DNA of 64,000 bases from Gordonia sp. 'Campus' (GTDB lineage Bacteria; Actinomycetota; Actinomycetes; Mycobacteriales; Mycobacteriaceae), in the NCBI RefSeq assembly GCF_022206305.1, contig NZ_JAKOIW010000005.1:124001-188000 (forward strand). The letters run 5' to 3'. Below the pieces are notes generated by a model. That model searched no databases. It was given only the letters and a program-made list of their open reading frames with translations, and was not told the origin of the DNA. The translations under genes and the position numbers were made by a program. How positions within the stretch are numbered: position 1 is the first letter of the stretch; every line of letters begins with the position of its first letter. Positions 17,851-26,489 of this stretch are shown here, one piece after another.

Positions 17851-18957
17851 ATGGCTTCCATCACCTACGACAAGGCCTGCTGCGTCTACCCCGGCGCGGA
17901 CAAGCTCGCCGTCGACTCGCTGGACCTGGACATCGCCGACGGTGAGTTCGTGGTCCTCGTCGGTCCGTCCGGTTCCGGAAAGTCGACGGCCCTGCGGATG
18001 CTGGCCGGCCTCGAGGAGATCGATTCCGGCCAGATCCGGATCGGCGGGGACAACATGGTCGGCGTCGCCCCCAAGGACCGCGACATCGCGATGGTGTTCC
18101 AGAACTACGCGCTGTACCCGAACAAGACCGTCGGCGAGAACATGGGCTTCGCGCTCAAGATGCGCGGTGTGCCAGCCGAGGAGCGCAAGCGCAAGGTCGC
18201 CGAGGCGGCGCGGTTGCTGGATCTGACCGACTTCCTGGATCGCAAGCCCGCCAAACTCTCTGGCGGACAACGGCAGCGCGTCGCGATGGGCCGCGCCATC
18301 GTTCGCGAACCCCAGGTATTCTGCATGGACGAGCCGCTGTCGAACCTCGACGCCAAGCTTCGTGTCCAGACCCGTACCCAGATCGCTGCGCTGCAACGAC
18401 GCCTGGGCACCACGACGGTCTATGTGACACATGACCAGGTCGAGGCGATGACGATGGGCGACCGCGTGGCGGTGCTCAAGAACGGTGTCCTCCAGCAGTT
18501 CTCCACACCGACAGAGCTCTATGACCGGCCGGTGAACTCGTTCGTGGCGGGATTCATCGGATCTCCGGGCATGAACCTCTTCGTCGCACCGGTCGTCGAC
18601 GGCGTGATCACCGTCTCGGGTGCTGCCGTGGACATCGACGCCGAAGCGCAAGCGGCCCTGCGTCGTTCCGGGCTCGACTCGGTCGTCGTGGGAATCCGTC
18701 CCGAGCACCTCACGCTGTCGGACAACGGCACCGGCCTCAACGCCGACGTCGCTCTCCTGGAGGAACTCGGCAGCGAGAGCTACATCTACGCCAACCTCGC
18801 CGACGACTCGGTGCGCAACCTCGACGGCGACCCGATGGTGATGGTCGCGCGGTCGGCCGAGCGAGCACCCGCCAAGCGGGGCGAGGGCATCCGCCTGCGC
18901 CAATCCGACAGCGCGGTACACCTGTTCGACCCGTCCAGTGGCGACCGCCTCAACTGA
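17851..18957 (+). CDS. Sugar ABC transporter ATP-binding protein (UgpC/MsmK/SmoK type)
   Basis: A 368-residue ATPase powering the importer. Walker A GPSGSGKST is at residues 38-46, the ABC signature LSGGQ at 136-140, Walker B VFCMDEP at 156-162, and the switch histidine in VTHDQ about 30 residues later. A C-terminal MOI/TOBE-type regulatory region follows (from about residue 240), including VVGIRPEHL. The first strand carries an unusual CysCys pair (DKACCVYPG). ATG 17851 follows GGAGAA. It completes the operon of regulator, binding protein and two permeases. Confidence 0.95.
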   Translation: MASITYDKACCVYPGADKLAVDSLDLDIADGEFVVLVGPSGSGKSTALRMLAGLEEIDSGQIRIGGDNMVGVAPKDRDIAMVFQNYALYPNKTVGENMGFALKMRGVPAEERKRKVAEAARLLDLTDFLDRKPAKLSGGQRQRVAMGRAIVREPQVFCMDEPLSNLDAKLRVQTRTQIAALQRRLGTTTVYVTHDQVEAMTMGDRVAVLKNGVLQQFSTPTELYDRPVNSFVAGFIGSPGMNLFVAPVVDGVITVSGAAVDIDAEAQAALRRSGLDSVVVGIRPEHLTLSDNGTGLNADVALLEELGSESYIYANLADDSVRNLDGDPMVMVARSAERAPAKRGEGIRLRQSDSAVHLFDPSSGDRLN

Positions 18958-18996
18958 CAGGAAGCTCCGCACTGCGGGACGCCCAGCGCCCGATCC

Positions 18997-19143
18997 GTCG
19001 ACCGTGCGTCTTTTCCCGTCGACTGGGCGCCCGATCCCGTTGACTGTGCGTCGGATCGCGTCGAGCGTGCGTCGGATCGCGTCGAGTGTGCGCCCGATCC
19101 CGTCGAGTGTGCGTCGGATCGCGTCGACCGTGCGCCGCCTTCG
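18997..19143 (+). repeat. 21-bp tandem repeat array 2 (seven units)
   Basis: Units start at 18997, 19018, 19039, 19060, 19081, 19102 and 19123, spaced exactly 21 bp, with cores GTCGAC, GTTGAC or GTCGAG followed by YGTGCG or SGGCG-like bases. The array lies 39 bp after the ATPase stop, in sense with it, and fills about half the 296-bp gap before the next gene. A degenerate eighth unit may start near 19144. Confidence 0.88.
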
Positions 19144-19253
19144 GCGAGTTGCGTGCACTTTTCCGTCGGAAGCCGCGTTCGTCACTGGGGTGAGCCGCGT
19201 CGAGCCCACCCCGGTGCACCCGCCGGATATCTCGGAGGGCACCCTCGGAGACT

Positions 19254-20036
19254 GTGACCATCTGGGAACTAGTCGCCGTGCTCGCCGCCGGCGTCGGGGC
19301 GGGAGCCATCAACGCCCTCGTCGGCAGCGGGACGCTCATCACGTTTCCGACGCTGGTCGCTTTCGGGGTCCCGCCTGTCACCGCGACCATGTCCAATGCG
19401 ATCGGACTGGTGGCCGGCGGGGTGTCGGGTACGTGGGGTTACCGGCGCGAGCTCGAGGGGCAGTGGGCGCGTCTCCGCTGGCAGATGCCGGCGTCGTTCA
19501 CCGGCGCGATCATCGGCTGCTGGCTCCTGCTCCACCTGCCCGAGACCGTGTTCGAGACCGTCGTCCCGGTTCTGCTCGTCGCCGCGCTGATTCTCGTTGT
19601 CGCCCAGCCCTACATTCAGAAATGGGTAGGTGGTCGCTCCACTCGCAGCGGTGATCTCACACCCCCGCATCTCGGTCCCGCGCGGATTGCCGCGATGACC
19701 GTGGGGACATTCGCCGTCGGCGTCTACGGCGGGTACTTCACAGCTGCGCAGGGCATCCTCCTCATGGGCATTCTCGGGGTCATCGTCCCCGACCACCTCC
19801 AGCGGATGAACGCTGCGAAAAACCTGCTGAGCCTGGTGGTCAATGTCGTCGCCGCAGTCACGTACACCCTTGTCGCGTTCGACCGGATCAACTGGTGGGC
19901 GGCCGCGGCCATAGCAATCGGCTCGCTGGCCGGTGGCTTCCTCGGGGCCAGATACGGACGTCGCCTCTCCCCGCGGGCACTTCGCGGGGTGATCGTCGTC
20001 GTCGGACTGATCGGTTTGTGGCGACTGCTCGCGTGA
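19254..20036 (+). CDS. TSUP (TauE/SafE) family membrane permease
   Basis: A 260-residue integral membrane protein with about seven or eight helices. The family hallmark GAINALVGSGTLITFPTL is at residues about 17-34, with a second half-repeat containing GVYGGYFTAAQGILLMG. Members export or import sulfite, sulfoacetate, taurine-related compounds or other organic anions. No sulfur-metabolism gene is adjacent, so the substrate is open. GTG 19254 is used as the start. Confidence 0.88.
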   Translation: MTIWELVAVLAAGVGAGAINALVGSGTLITFPTLVAFGVPPVTATMSNAIGLVAGGVSGTWGYRRELEGQWARLRWQMPASFTGAIIGCWLLLHLPETVFETVVPVLLVAALILVVAQPYIQKWVGGRSTRSGDLTPPHLGPARIAAMTVGTFAVGVYGGYFTAAQGILLMGILGVIVPDHLQRMNAAKNLLSLVVNVVAAVTYTLVAFDRINWWAAAAIAIGSLAGGFLGARYGRRLSPRALRGVIVVVGLIGLWRLLA

Positions 20037-20077
20037 CCGGCGGTGCAGTCAACAGGAGCGGCGCACGCCCACCGCAA

Positions 20078-20218
20078 CGACGCACAGTCGACGCAAAACG
20101 ACGCACAGTCGACGGAAAACGACGCACGGTCGACGACGAACGACGCACGGTCGACGGGAAACGACGCACGGTCGACGCAAAACGACGCCCGGTCGACGGG
20201 AAACGACGCACGGTCGAC
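20078..20218 (-). repeat. 21-bp tandem repeat array 3 (seven units, reverse orientation)
   Basis: GTCGAC occurs at 20087, 20108, 20129, 20150, 20171, 20192 and 20213, exactly 21 bp apart, each preceded by CGACGCAC or a close variant. This is the reverse complement of arrays 1 and 2. Read on the minus strand it begins 15 bp after the stop of the leftward DUF808 gene, so it is again sense and 3' of a gene. Confidence 0.9.
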
Positions 20219-20233
20219 GAAGCGGGGCGGGGA

Positions 20234-21187
20234 TCAGTGCGCGGGTGCGGCGTCCTTCTTGCGACGCGGGATCACATGGAGGACGGCCACGATGATGGCG
20301 CCGACGACGAGTCCGACGACGGCGGAGAGCACCGTTCCGGCGGTCCAGGACAGCACGGAGCCGAACCCGCCGTGGACGAGATGGCCGAACCAGTGCTCGA
20401 CGTCGTGGAGGCGGTCGGCGGGCCAGTGGAATCCGGCTTCACCGACGTTGACCAGCAGGATGTGTCCGCCCACCCACAGCATCGCGGCGATGCCGACGAC
20501 GGTGAGGGTCGACATGATCTTGGGCATGGCGATGACCAGGGAGCGACCGAATCTCTGGACCAACGGCGACTCGCGCTGAGCGAGCGCGAGTCCGACGTCG
20601 TCCATCTTCACGATCACCGCGACGACGCCGTAGACCAGGGCGGTGATGAGCACTGCGACGACGACGAGGACTCCCAGCCGTGTCCAGAACGGCTCGGATT
20701 CCACTGACGACAGCGAGATCACCATGATCTCGGCGGACAGGATCAGGTCGGTGCGGATCGCGCCGCTGACCATCGTCTTCTCGAACTCGGGGCCGCCCCG
20801 GGCTCCGGTCTGCTCTTCTGCGTGGTGGCCGCCGCCGAGCGCCTCCCACACCTTCTCGGCACCCTCGAAGCACAGGAACAGGCCGCCGGCGATGAGCAGG
20901 TAGGGCAGTGCCTGCGGGAAGAACTGACTCAGGATCATCGCCACCGGCAGGATGATCAGCAGCTTGTTGCGGATCGAACCGATGGCGATCTTCCGCACGA
21001 TCGGCAGTTCCCGATCCGGGGTGAATCCGTCGACGTAGCGGGGGGTCACCGCGGTGTCGTCGACGACGACGCCGGCTGCCTTGACGCTGGCCTTGCCGGC
21101 GGCCGCGCCGATGTCGTCGAGCGATGCGGCGGCGGCCTTGGTGAGGGTCACGATGTCGTCGAGCAGGGCGACGAGACCACTGGCCAC
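20234..21187 (-). CDS. DUF808 family membrane protein (YedI-like)
   Basis: A 317-residue inner-membrane protein of the DUF808 family, whose function is unknown. The N-terminus (ASGLVALLDDIVTLTKAAAASLDD) is the diagnostic family block. About seven hydrophobic segments follow, with a polar HHAEEQTGARGG linker. The start is GTG 21185-21187, preceded by a good GGAGG ribosome site; the longer reading adds an unlikely Arg/Pro-rich leader. Confidence 0.9.
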   Translation of the reverse strand: MASGLVALLDDIVTLTKAAAASLDDIGAAAGKASVKAAGVVVDDTAVTPRYVDGFTPDRELPIVRKIAIGSIRNKLLIILPVAMILSQFFPQALPYLLIAGGLFLCFEGAEKVWEALGGGHHAEEQTGARGGPEFEKTMVSGAIRTDLILSAEIMVISLSSVESEPFWTRLGVLVVVAVLITALVYGVVAVIVKMDDVGLALAQRESPLVQRFGRSLVIAMPKIMSTLTVVGIAAMLWVGGHILLVNVGEAGFHWPADRLHDVEHWFGHLVHGGFGSVLSWTAGTVLSAVVGLVVGAIIVAVLHVIPRRKKDAAPAH

Positions 21188-21279
21188 GGGAACCTCCGAG
21201 TCGAAGAGCTGAGTCCCCGAACTGTATGCCGAAACGGGCACGGACGGGAGAGGCGACCCTTGTCTGCGTCCGGTTTGTC

Positions 21280-21315
21280 GCTTCCGGCGGGGTCGGTGAG
21301 GACCCCGCCGGAAGC
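21280..21315 (-). terminator. Strong hairpin downstream of the MFS gene
   Basis: A perfect 15-bp stem, GCTTCCGGCGGGGTC (21280-21294) and its complement (21301-21315), with loop GGTGAG. It sits 10 bp past the 3' end of the leftward MFS gene at 21325 and has no T tract. Confidence 0.8.
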
Positions 21316-21324
21316 GCATGCAAT

Positions 21325-22635
21325 TCAGCGGCCGGTGGGCGCCGCGATCGGTTCGTCGGTCGGATCGCCGAGCTGCCGCACCTTTCGTCGAATGGTCGCC
21401 AGCGTGATCAGGCCGATCGCACTGGAACCGATGAGGAAGTACGCGGGTGCGAGCGAGTTGCCGGTCCGGTCGATGAGCCAGGTGGCGATGTAGGCGGCGG
21501 TTCCGCCGGCGAGCACCGTCGACAAGTTGAAGCCGAGAGCGACACCGGTGAGGCGGACCTTGGTGTCGAACAGTGAGGGGAACAACGGTGCGGTACCCAC
21601 CTGGATCAGCGGCGTGCAGAGGGCGAACAGGGCGAATGCGATCGCGGCCACCGCCAACCCGTGGCCGGTCATCAGCGCCATCGCCGGGTAGGCCAGCACC
21701 GCCGCGGTCAGCAGGCCGGCGATGACAACGGGCCGACTACCGAAGCGGTCCACCAGGATTCCCGCCAACGGCATGGTCGCGGCGATGAACACGATGACAC
21801 CGGCTGCGGTCCAGGTGACCGCGGTCTGGCTGTAGCCACCCTCACGCACCAGGTGGATTCCCATGTAGGTGAGCACCATGTACCCGGTCGCGTTCTGCGC
21901 GATCCCCAGGCCGAAGACCTGCAGCACCTGGAAGGGCTGGTTGCGCAGCAGGTCTCGAAGCGGAGTCTTGGGCAGCTCGCTTCGGGCGGCGGTCTCGGTG
22001 AACTCCGGGGAGTCCTCGATCCGGGTCCGGAGCCAGAGGCACAGCACCAGCAACGGCAGTCCGGCGACGAACGGGATGCGCCAGCCCCAGCTCTCCATCT
22101 GGGTGTCCGAGGTCAACGCCGAGGTCGTGGCCACCACGATCGCGGCCAGTGCGAAGCCGCTGTTGGAACCGAGTGCGACGATGGACCCGCCGAGTCCCCG
22201 GCGCCTGGGTCCGACGATCTCGTAGACGTAGGTCAGTGCGCCGCCGAGTTCCCCGCCCGCCGAGAAGCCTTGTAGGAGTCGAGCTACCACCAACAGGGTG
22301 GGCGCCAGGACGCCGACGGCGGCGTACGTGGGGAGGAGCGCCATCAGCGTGGTGCCGACGCCCATCAGGATCACCGAGACGAGCAGGGCGCGCTTGCGGC
22401 CGAAGCGGTCGCCGAGGCGTCCGAAGAAGATCCCGCCGATCGGTCGCATGAGATAGGCCGACGCGAAGACCGCCAGGCTCGAGAGCAGTGATGCGGTGGG
22501 GTCGTCGCTCGGGAAGAACAGCGGGCTGACCACGACCGCCAGGTATGCGTACACCGTGAGGTCGTAGTACTCGACGACCGTTCCGATTCCGGCGGCGACG
22601 ACTGCTCGCCGACTCCGTTGATCCTGCGTTGCCAT
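21325..22635 (-). CDS. MFS transporter, metabolite:proton symporter family (ShiA/KgtP-like)
   Basis: A 436-residue carrier with 12 predicted helices. Family marks: the first helix VVEYYDLTVYAYLAV, the loop 2-3 motif GRLGDRFGRKRAL, and PLAGILVDRFGSRPV in the second half. The family takes up organic acids such as shikimate, 2-oxoglutarate or aromatic carboxylates. It is divergent from an acyl-CoA ligase gene, with a palindrome between them, so carrier and ligase may import and activate the same carboxylate. The start is ATG 22633-22635. Confidence 0.9.
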   Translation of the reverse strand: MATQDQRSRRAVVAAGIGTVVEYYDLTVYAYLAVVVSPLFFPSDDPTASLLSSLAVFASAYLMRPIGGIFFGRLGDRFGRKRALLVSVILMGVGTTLMALLPTYAAVGVLAPTLLVVARLLQGFSAGGELGGALTYVYEIVGPRRRGLGGSIVALGSNSGFALAAIVVATTSALTSDTQMESWGWRIPFVAGLPLLVLCLWLRTRIEDSPEFTETAARSELPKTPLRDLLRNQPFQVLQVFGLGIAQNATGYMVLTYMGIHLVREGGYSQTAVTWTAAGVIVFIAATMPLAGILVDRFGSRPVVIAGLLTAAVLAYPAMALMTGHGLAVAAIAFALFALCTPLIQVGTAPLFPSLFDTKVRLTGVALGFNLSTVLAGGTAAYIATWLIDRTGNSLAPAYFLIGSSAIGLITLATIRRKVRQLGDPTDEPIAAPTGR

Positions 22636-22675
22636 GAAGTCTCTTTCCGGGAGGGGCGCCGACTGCGGGCGGCTT

Positions 22676-22689
22676 AATATGTACATATT
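22676..22689. promoter_or_regulatory. Perfect 14-bp palindrome AATATGTACATATT between MFS and acyl-CoA ligase genes
   Basis: The 120-bp divergent gap holds this AT-rich perfect palindrome, probably an operator. Its left ten bases AATATGTACA recur at 518-527 upstream of the GntR/FCD regulator. This suggests, without proving, that regulator as the binder. Confidence 0.6.
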
Positions 22690-22755
22690 TAGTGAGACGT
22701 GCGTTACTCTAGAACGCGTCACGAGAATTCGGCAAGAGTCTCCAGAGGAATCACC

Positions 22756-24435
22756 ATGCGTCCCACGCACTCTCCCCGCCCCGACCTCGCTGCGCAGTAC
22801 CGCACCGCCGGATATTGGCAGGGTCGAACGCTCGACTTCTTCGTCGAACGCGCAGCGGCGCTGTGTCCCGATGCCGTCGCGGTCGTCGACGAAACCCGGC
22901 GACTCACCTTCGCCGACGTCGAACGCGACTCGCTCCGACTGGCTGCGGCGCTGTCGGCCCGTGGTGTCGGACCGGGCGACGTCGTTTCGTTCCAGCTCCC
23001 CAACTCCGCCGATGCCGTGCTCGTCTTCCACGCCATCCACCGGCTCCGCGCGGTGGCGAACCCGATCGTGCCCATCTACCGCGAGCGGGAGGTCGGGTTC
23101 ATCCTCGAACAGGCCGGGACCAAGGTCGCGTTCGTGCCCGGAACGCACCGGGGATTCGACCATGTCGCCATGTATGCGTCTCTGCGACAACGACTCACCG
23201 AACTCGACCTCGTGGTGACGACGGGCGGGGGAGCGAACCCCGGAGACAGCACGATCGGCCTCGACGAACTCGTCGCCTCGGTGACGCCGGACATGATCGA
23301 GAAGGTTCGCTCGCTACCTCGCGCGGACCCCGACGACATCTGTCTGCTCTTGTACACCTCGGGAACCACCGCTGATCCGAAAGGTGCTCTGCACAGCCAC
23401 AACACGCTGGTCTTCGAGAACAGTTCGATGATCGAGACCTTCGAGCTCAACGAGCGCGACGTCATCTTCAACCCGTCGCCGGTGACGCACGTGACCGGGG
23501 TGAATTGTGCCCTGACGCTGCCGTTCCTCCTCGGCGCCCCCGTGGTGCTGCAGGACGTGTGGGATCCAGAAGCGGCGCTGGACAACGTGCTCTCCGAGAA
23601 GGCGAGCTTCATGATCTTCGCGACGCCGTTCCTGCGCGGTCTGCTCGATGCGGCCACGGCACGCGGTGTACGGACACCGTCGGTGCGCTACATCATCTGC
23701 GGCGGCGCCGACATCCCCGATTCCCTGATGACCGGAGCTTCGGAGGTGCTGGGCACCGTCACGAGGATGTACGGCGCGACGGAGGGCCCATCGGTGACGT
23801 CGTCGAACCGCTGGGACGGTCCGCGACTGCGAACCGGAACGGACGGACGTGTCCTGGCGCCCACCGAGGTGATCGTGTCCGACGGCGCCGGGGGTACGGC
23901 CGGTGCCGGCGCGGTGGGCGAGGTGCTGTGGCGCGGGCCCGACACGTTTCTCGGATACCTGGATGCGTCCCTCAACGCGGAGGCGTTCACCGACGACGGA
24001 TTCTTCCGCAGCGGCGACCTCGCGTACTTCGATGCTGACGGTGGCATCCACATCGTCGGGCGGATCAAGGACATCATCAACCGGTCGGGGGAGAAGATCA
24101 GCGCCCACGACGTCGAGAACGAGATGAGTGAACACCCGGCGGTCACCGAGGTCGCCGTCGTCGCCGGACCCGACCCCCGCACCGGCGAACGGGGTTGCGC
24201 CTTCGTGGTGACCCGCGACGGTGCCGATCTCACCCTCGACGAGGTGCGGGAGTTCCTGTCCGGGCGCGGCGTGGCGATGCAGAAGGTTCCCGAGAGCGTG
24301 TTCGTCGTGGACTCGTTGCCGAAGACGGCGAGTGGCAAGATCCAGAAGTTCGCACTGCGGGACTGGACGCGCGACCGCGGCACCACCCCGCCGCAGATGC
24401 GATCGGTGACCATCTCCGCGTCCCACGAGCGATAG
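22756..24435 (+). CDS. AMP-dependent acyl-CoA ligase (cyclohexanecarboxylate/medium-chain type)
   Basis: A 559-residue adenylate-forming enzyme that activates a carboxylic acid to its CoA thioester using ATP. The phosphate loop YTSGTTADPKG is at residues 200-210, the adenine motif RMYGATEGPS about 340, the hinge region SGDLAYFDADGGIHIVGR about 430, and the catalytic lysine in KTASGKIQKF near the C-terminus. ATG 22756 follows AGAGGA. An upstream in-frame ATG at 22699 lacks a ribosome site and crowds the operator. Pairing with the MFS carrier suggests catabolism of an imported carboxylate. Confidence 0.9.
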   Translation: MRPTHSPRPDLAAQYRTAGYWQGRTLDFFVERAAALCPDAVAVVDETRRLTFADVERDSLRLAAALSARGVGPGDVVSFQLPNSADAVLVFHAIHRLRAVANPIVPIYREREVGFILEQAGTKVAFVPGTHRGFDHVAMYASLRQRLTELDLVVTTGGGANPGDSTIGLDELVASVTPDMIEKVRSLPRADPDDICLLLYTSGTTADPKGALHSHNTLVFENSSMIETFELNERDVIFNPSPVTHVTGVNCALTLPFLLGAPVVLQDVWDPEAALDNVLSEKASFMIFATPFLRGLLDAATARGVRTPSVRYIICGGADIPDSLMTGASEVLGTVTRMYGATEGPSVTSSNRWDGPRLRTGTDGRVLAPTEVIVSDGAGGTAGAGAVGEVLWRGPDTFLGYLDASLNAEAFTDDGFFRSGDLAYFDADGGIHIVGRIKDIINRSGEKISAHDVENEMSEHPAVTEVAVVAGPDPRTGERGCAFVVTRDGADLTLDEVREFLSGRGVAMQKVPESVFVVDSLPKTASGKIQKFALRDWTRDRGTTPPQMRSVTISASHER

Positions 24436-24730
24436 GCGACACTGCTGCGGCTGCGGATCTGAGGACGCGGGTTGTCAGACTTGATAGCCTGTCGCCACGA
24501 GCTCGCCGCACGGTCGACACGTATCAGGTCGCGGCGGTGGCTCGGTGCACATGCAGTGAACAGCGCAGCGCGAACGCCGATTTGGGTGAAACGGACATCA
24601 GCCGACTGGCTCGGCAATATCCTGCACCTGTGTCGCGGCTGGTGACCAACGGTGACCAGAGGTGCGTCGAGCGCGCAGCCGGACCCGGAGAGAACGACGA
24701 CGCGGCCCAGCCGCGAAAGGTGGGGTGGAC

Positions 24731-26377
24731 ATGGTCTCGGTGCCCGGTGCGGTCGGCACGGTGGTGGAATCGGCTCAGGATGCGTTCGGGGCGTTCAAGG
24801 TCCTGCGGCGGTCGGGTCTGGTGGACCCGACCCGACCCAAGGAACTGCTGACCACGGTCAAGCGCGCCAAGATCATCGGCCCGTGTGCGGCAGCGGTGGC
24901 CCACGGCGCCGACGAATACCCCGAGGCCGGAGCGGTCGCCGACGAACACGGCGAGCTCACGTTCGGTGAACTGAACGCTCACGCCGACGCGCTCGCGAAC
25001 CACCTGCTGTCGTCGGGGATCAAGCCGGGAGCGGTCATCGGTGTCATCGCCCGCGACCACCGCGGTCTCCTGACCACCATGAGCGCCGCGGGCAAGGCCG
25101 GGTTCCGCCTGGCGATGATGAACACCGGCTTCGGCAAGACCCAGTTCGCCGAGGTGGCCGAACGCGAGAAGATCGTCGCGATGCTCTACGACGAGGAGTT
25201 CACCGACCTCGCCGACTCCCTGCCCGCCGACACGCTGCGCATCGTCACCTGGATCGATGGCAACCGCCCGATCGGCGACGGCGTCCGGACCCTCGAGGAC
25301 ATCGTGGCCGACGGCGACACGTCCACTCCGCCCGAGCCGGCCGAATGGGGCGGGCTGGTCATCCTCACCAGCGGCACCACGGGCCTGCCCAAGGGCGCCC
25401 AGCGGTCCAAGATGTCACCGTTCGCCAGCGCTCTTCTGCTGGACCGTATTCCGATCCCGCAACGCAGTTCCATGGTGATCGTGTCGCCGATCTTCCACTC
25501 GACCGGATTCGCCCTGTGGGGTGTGGGTACCGCGCTGGGCAACAAGACCGTGGTGATGCGTCGGTTCGACGCCGAGAAGACGCTCGCGGCGATCGCCGAA
25601 CACAAGGCGGAGGTCCTGGTGGCGGTCCCGACCATGCTGCACCGCATGGTCGCGCTCGGGCCCGAGGTCATCGGCAAGTACGACGTGTCGTCGCTGAAGA
25701 TCATCGTGCTCGCGGGTTCTGCACTGTCGCCGACACTTTCGGAGGCGGTGCAGGACACGTTCGGCGACGTGCTCTACAACCTGTACGGCTCGACCGAGGT
25801 GGCGATCGCGACGGTCGCGCAGCCGAAGGAGCTACGCCTGGCGCCGGGCACGGTGGGCCGCGCGCCGGTCACCAGCCGACTGGCGCTCTTCGACGACGAG
25901 GGCAAGCGGGTCTCCGGAACCAACGTGCGCGGAAGGTTGTTCGTCCGCAACGGTGCCCCGTTCGAGGGGTACACCGACGGACGCAACAAGGAGATCATCG
26001 ACGGCTACATGTCCACCGGCGACATGGCCCGGTTCGACGAGCACGGCCTGCTCCACATCGACGGCCGTGACGACGACATGATCGTGTCCGGCGGCGAGAA
26101 CGTGTATCCGCTCGAGGTCGAGAACCTCCTCGGCCGCCATCCCGACATCGACGACGTCGCGGTCATCGGTGTCGACGACGACGAGTACGGAAAACGCCTG
26201 CGCGCCTTCATCATCGCCGCGCCGAACGCGAACCCGACTCCAGAGGACATCAAGGCGCACGTGAAGGCTCACCTTGCCCGGTACAAGGTGCCGAGGGACG
26301 TCGTCTTCGTCGACGAGCTGCCGCGTAACCCGACCGGCAAGCTGGTGCGCAGGCACCTGCCGACCGGGCCGCTCTGA
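24731..26377 (+). CDS. Fatty-acid-CoA ligase (FadD2-like acyl-CoA synthetase)
   Basis: A 548-residue acyl-CoA synthetase. The ATP loop LTSGTTGLPKG is at residues 212-222, with NLYGSTEVAIATVAQP and STGDMARFDEHGLLHIDGRDDDMI further on and the catalytic lysine in RNPTGKLVRRH at the C-terminus. The roughly 60-residue N-terminal extension before the AMP-binding domain resembles mycobacterial FadD2. ATG 24731 follows GAAAGG; an in-frame GTG at 24725 is a close alternative. The 295-bp upstream gap shows no clear structure. It is unrelated in orientation or spacing to the regulator palindrome further upstream. Confidence 0.9.
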   Translation: MVSVPGAVGTVVESAQDAFGAFKVLRRSGLVDPTRPKELLTTVKRAKIIGPCAAAVAHGADEYPEAGAVADEHGELTFGELNAHADALANHLLSSGIKPGAVIGVIARDHRGLLTTMSAAGKAGFRLAMMNTGFGKTQFAEVAEREKIVAMLYDEEFTDLADSLPADTLRIVTWIDGNRPIGDGVRTLEDIVADGDTSTPPEPAEWGGLVILTSGTTGLPKGAQRSKMSPFASALLLDRIPIPQRSSMVIVSPIFHSTGFALWGVGTALGNKTVVMRRFDAEKTLAAIAEHKAEVLVAVPTMLHRMVALGPEVIGKYDVSSLKIIVLAGSALSPTLSEAVQDTFGDVLYNLYGSTEVAIATVAQPKELRLAPGTVGRAPVTSRLALFDDEGKRVSGTNVRGRLFVRNGAPFEGYTDGRNKEIIDGYMSTGDMARFDEHGLLHIDGRDDDMIVSGGENVYPLEVENLLGRHPDIDDVAVIGVDDDEYGKRLRAFIIAAPNANPTPEDIKAHVKAHLARYKVPRDVVFVDELPRNPTGKLVRRHLPTGPL

Positions 26378-26485
26378 CCCTTCGAGGCTCGCGAGCTCGC
26401 ACCTCAGGGGGCGGGGGGAGGCTCGCGAAGGGCAAGGTCCATGCTCCCTGAGGTGTGAGGAGCGTTAGCGACGAGCCACGAAGGG
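26378..26485. repeat. CACCTCAGGG-type repeats in inverted orientation between convergent genes
   Basis: A copy beginning CCCTTCGAGGCTCG and ending CACCTCAGGG (26378-26410) is followed by an inverted related copy (26444-26485, starting CTCCCTGAGGTG, ending CGAGCCACGAAGGG). The outer arms can pair into a long stem. It fills the gap between fadD (ends 26377) and cinA (ends 26490), so it may work as a bidirectional terminator. Confidence 0.75.
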
Positions 26486-26489
26486 CCCC

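Noticed and set aside
22699-22755. Upstream ATG as the acyl-CoA ligase start
   Set aside because: No ribosome site; it overlaps the operator region. ATG 22756 has AGAGGA at the right distance.
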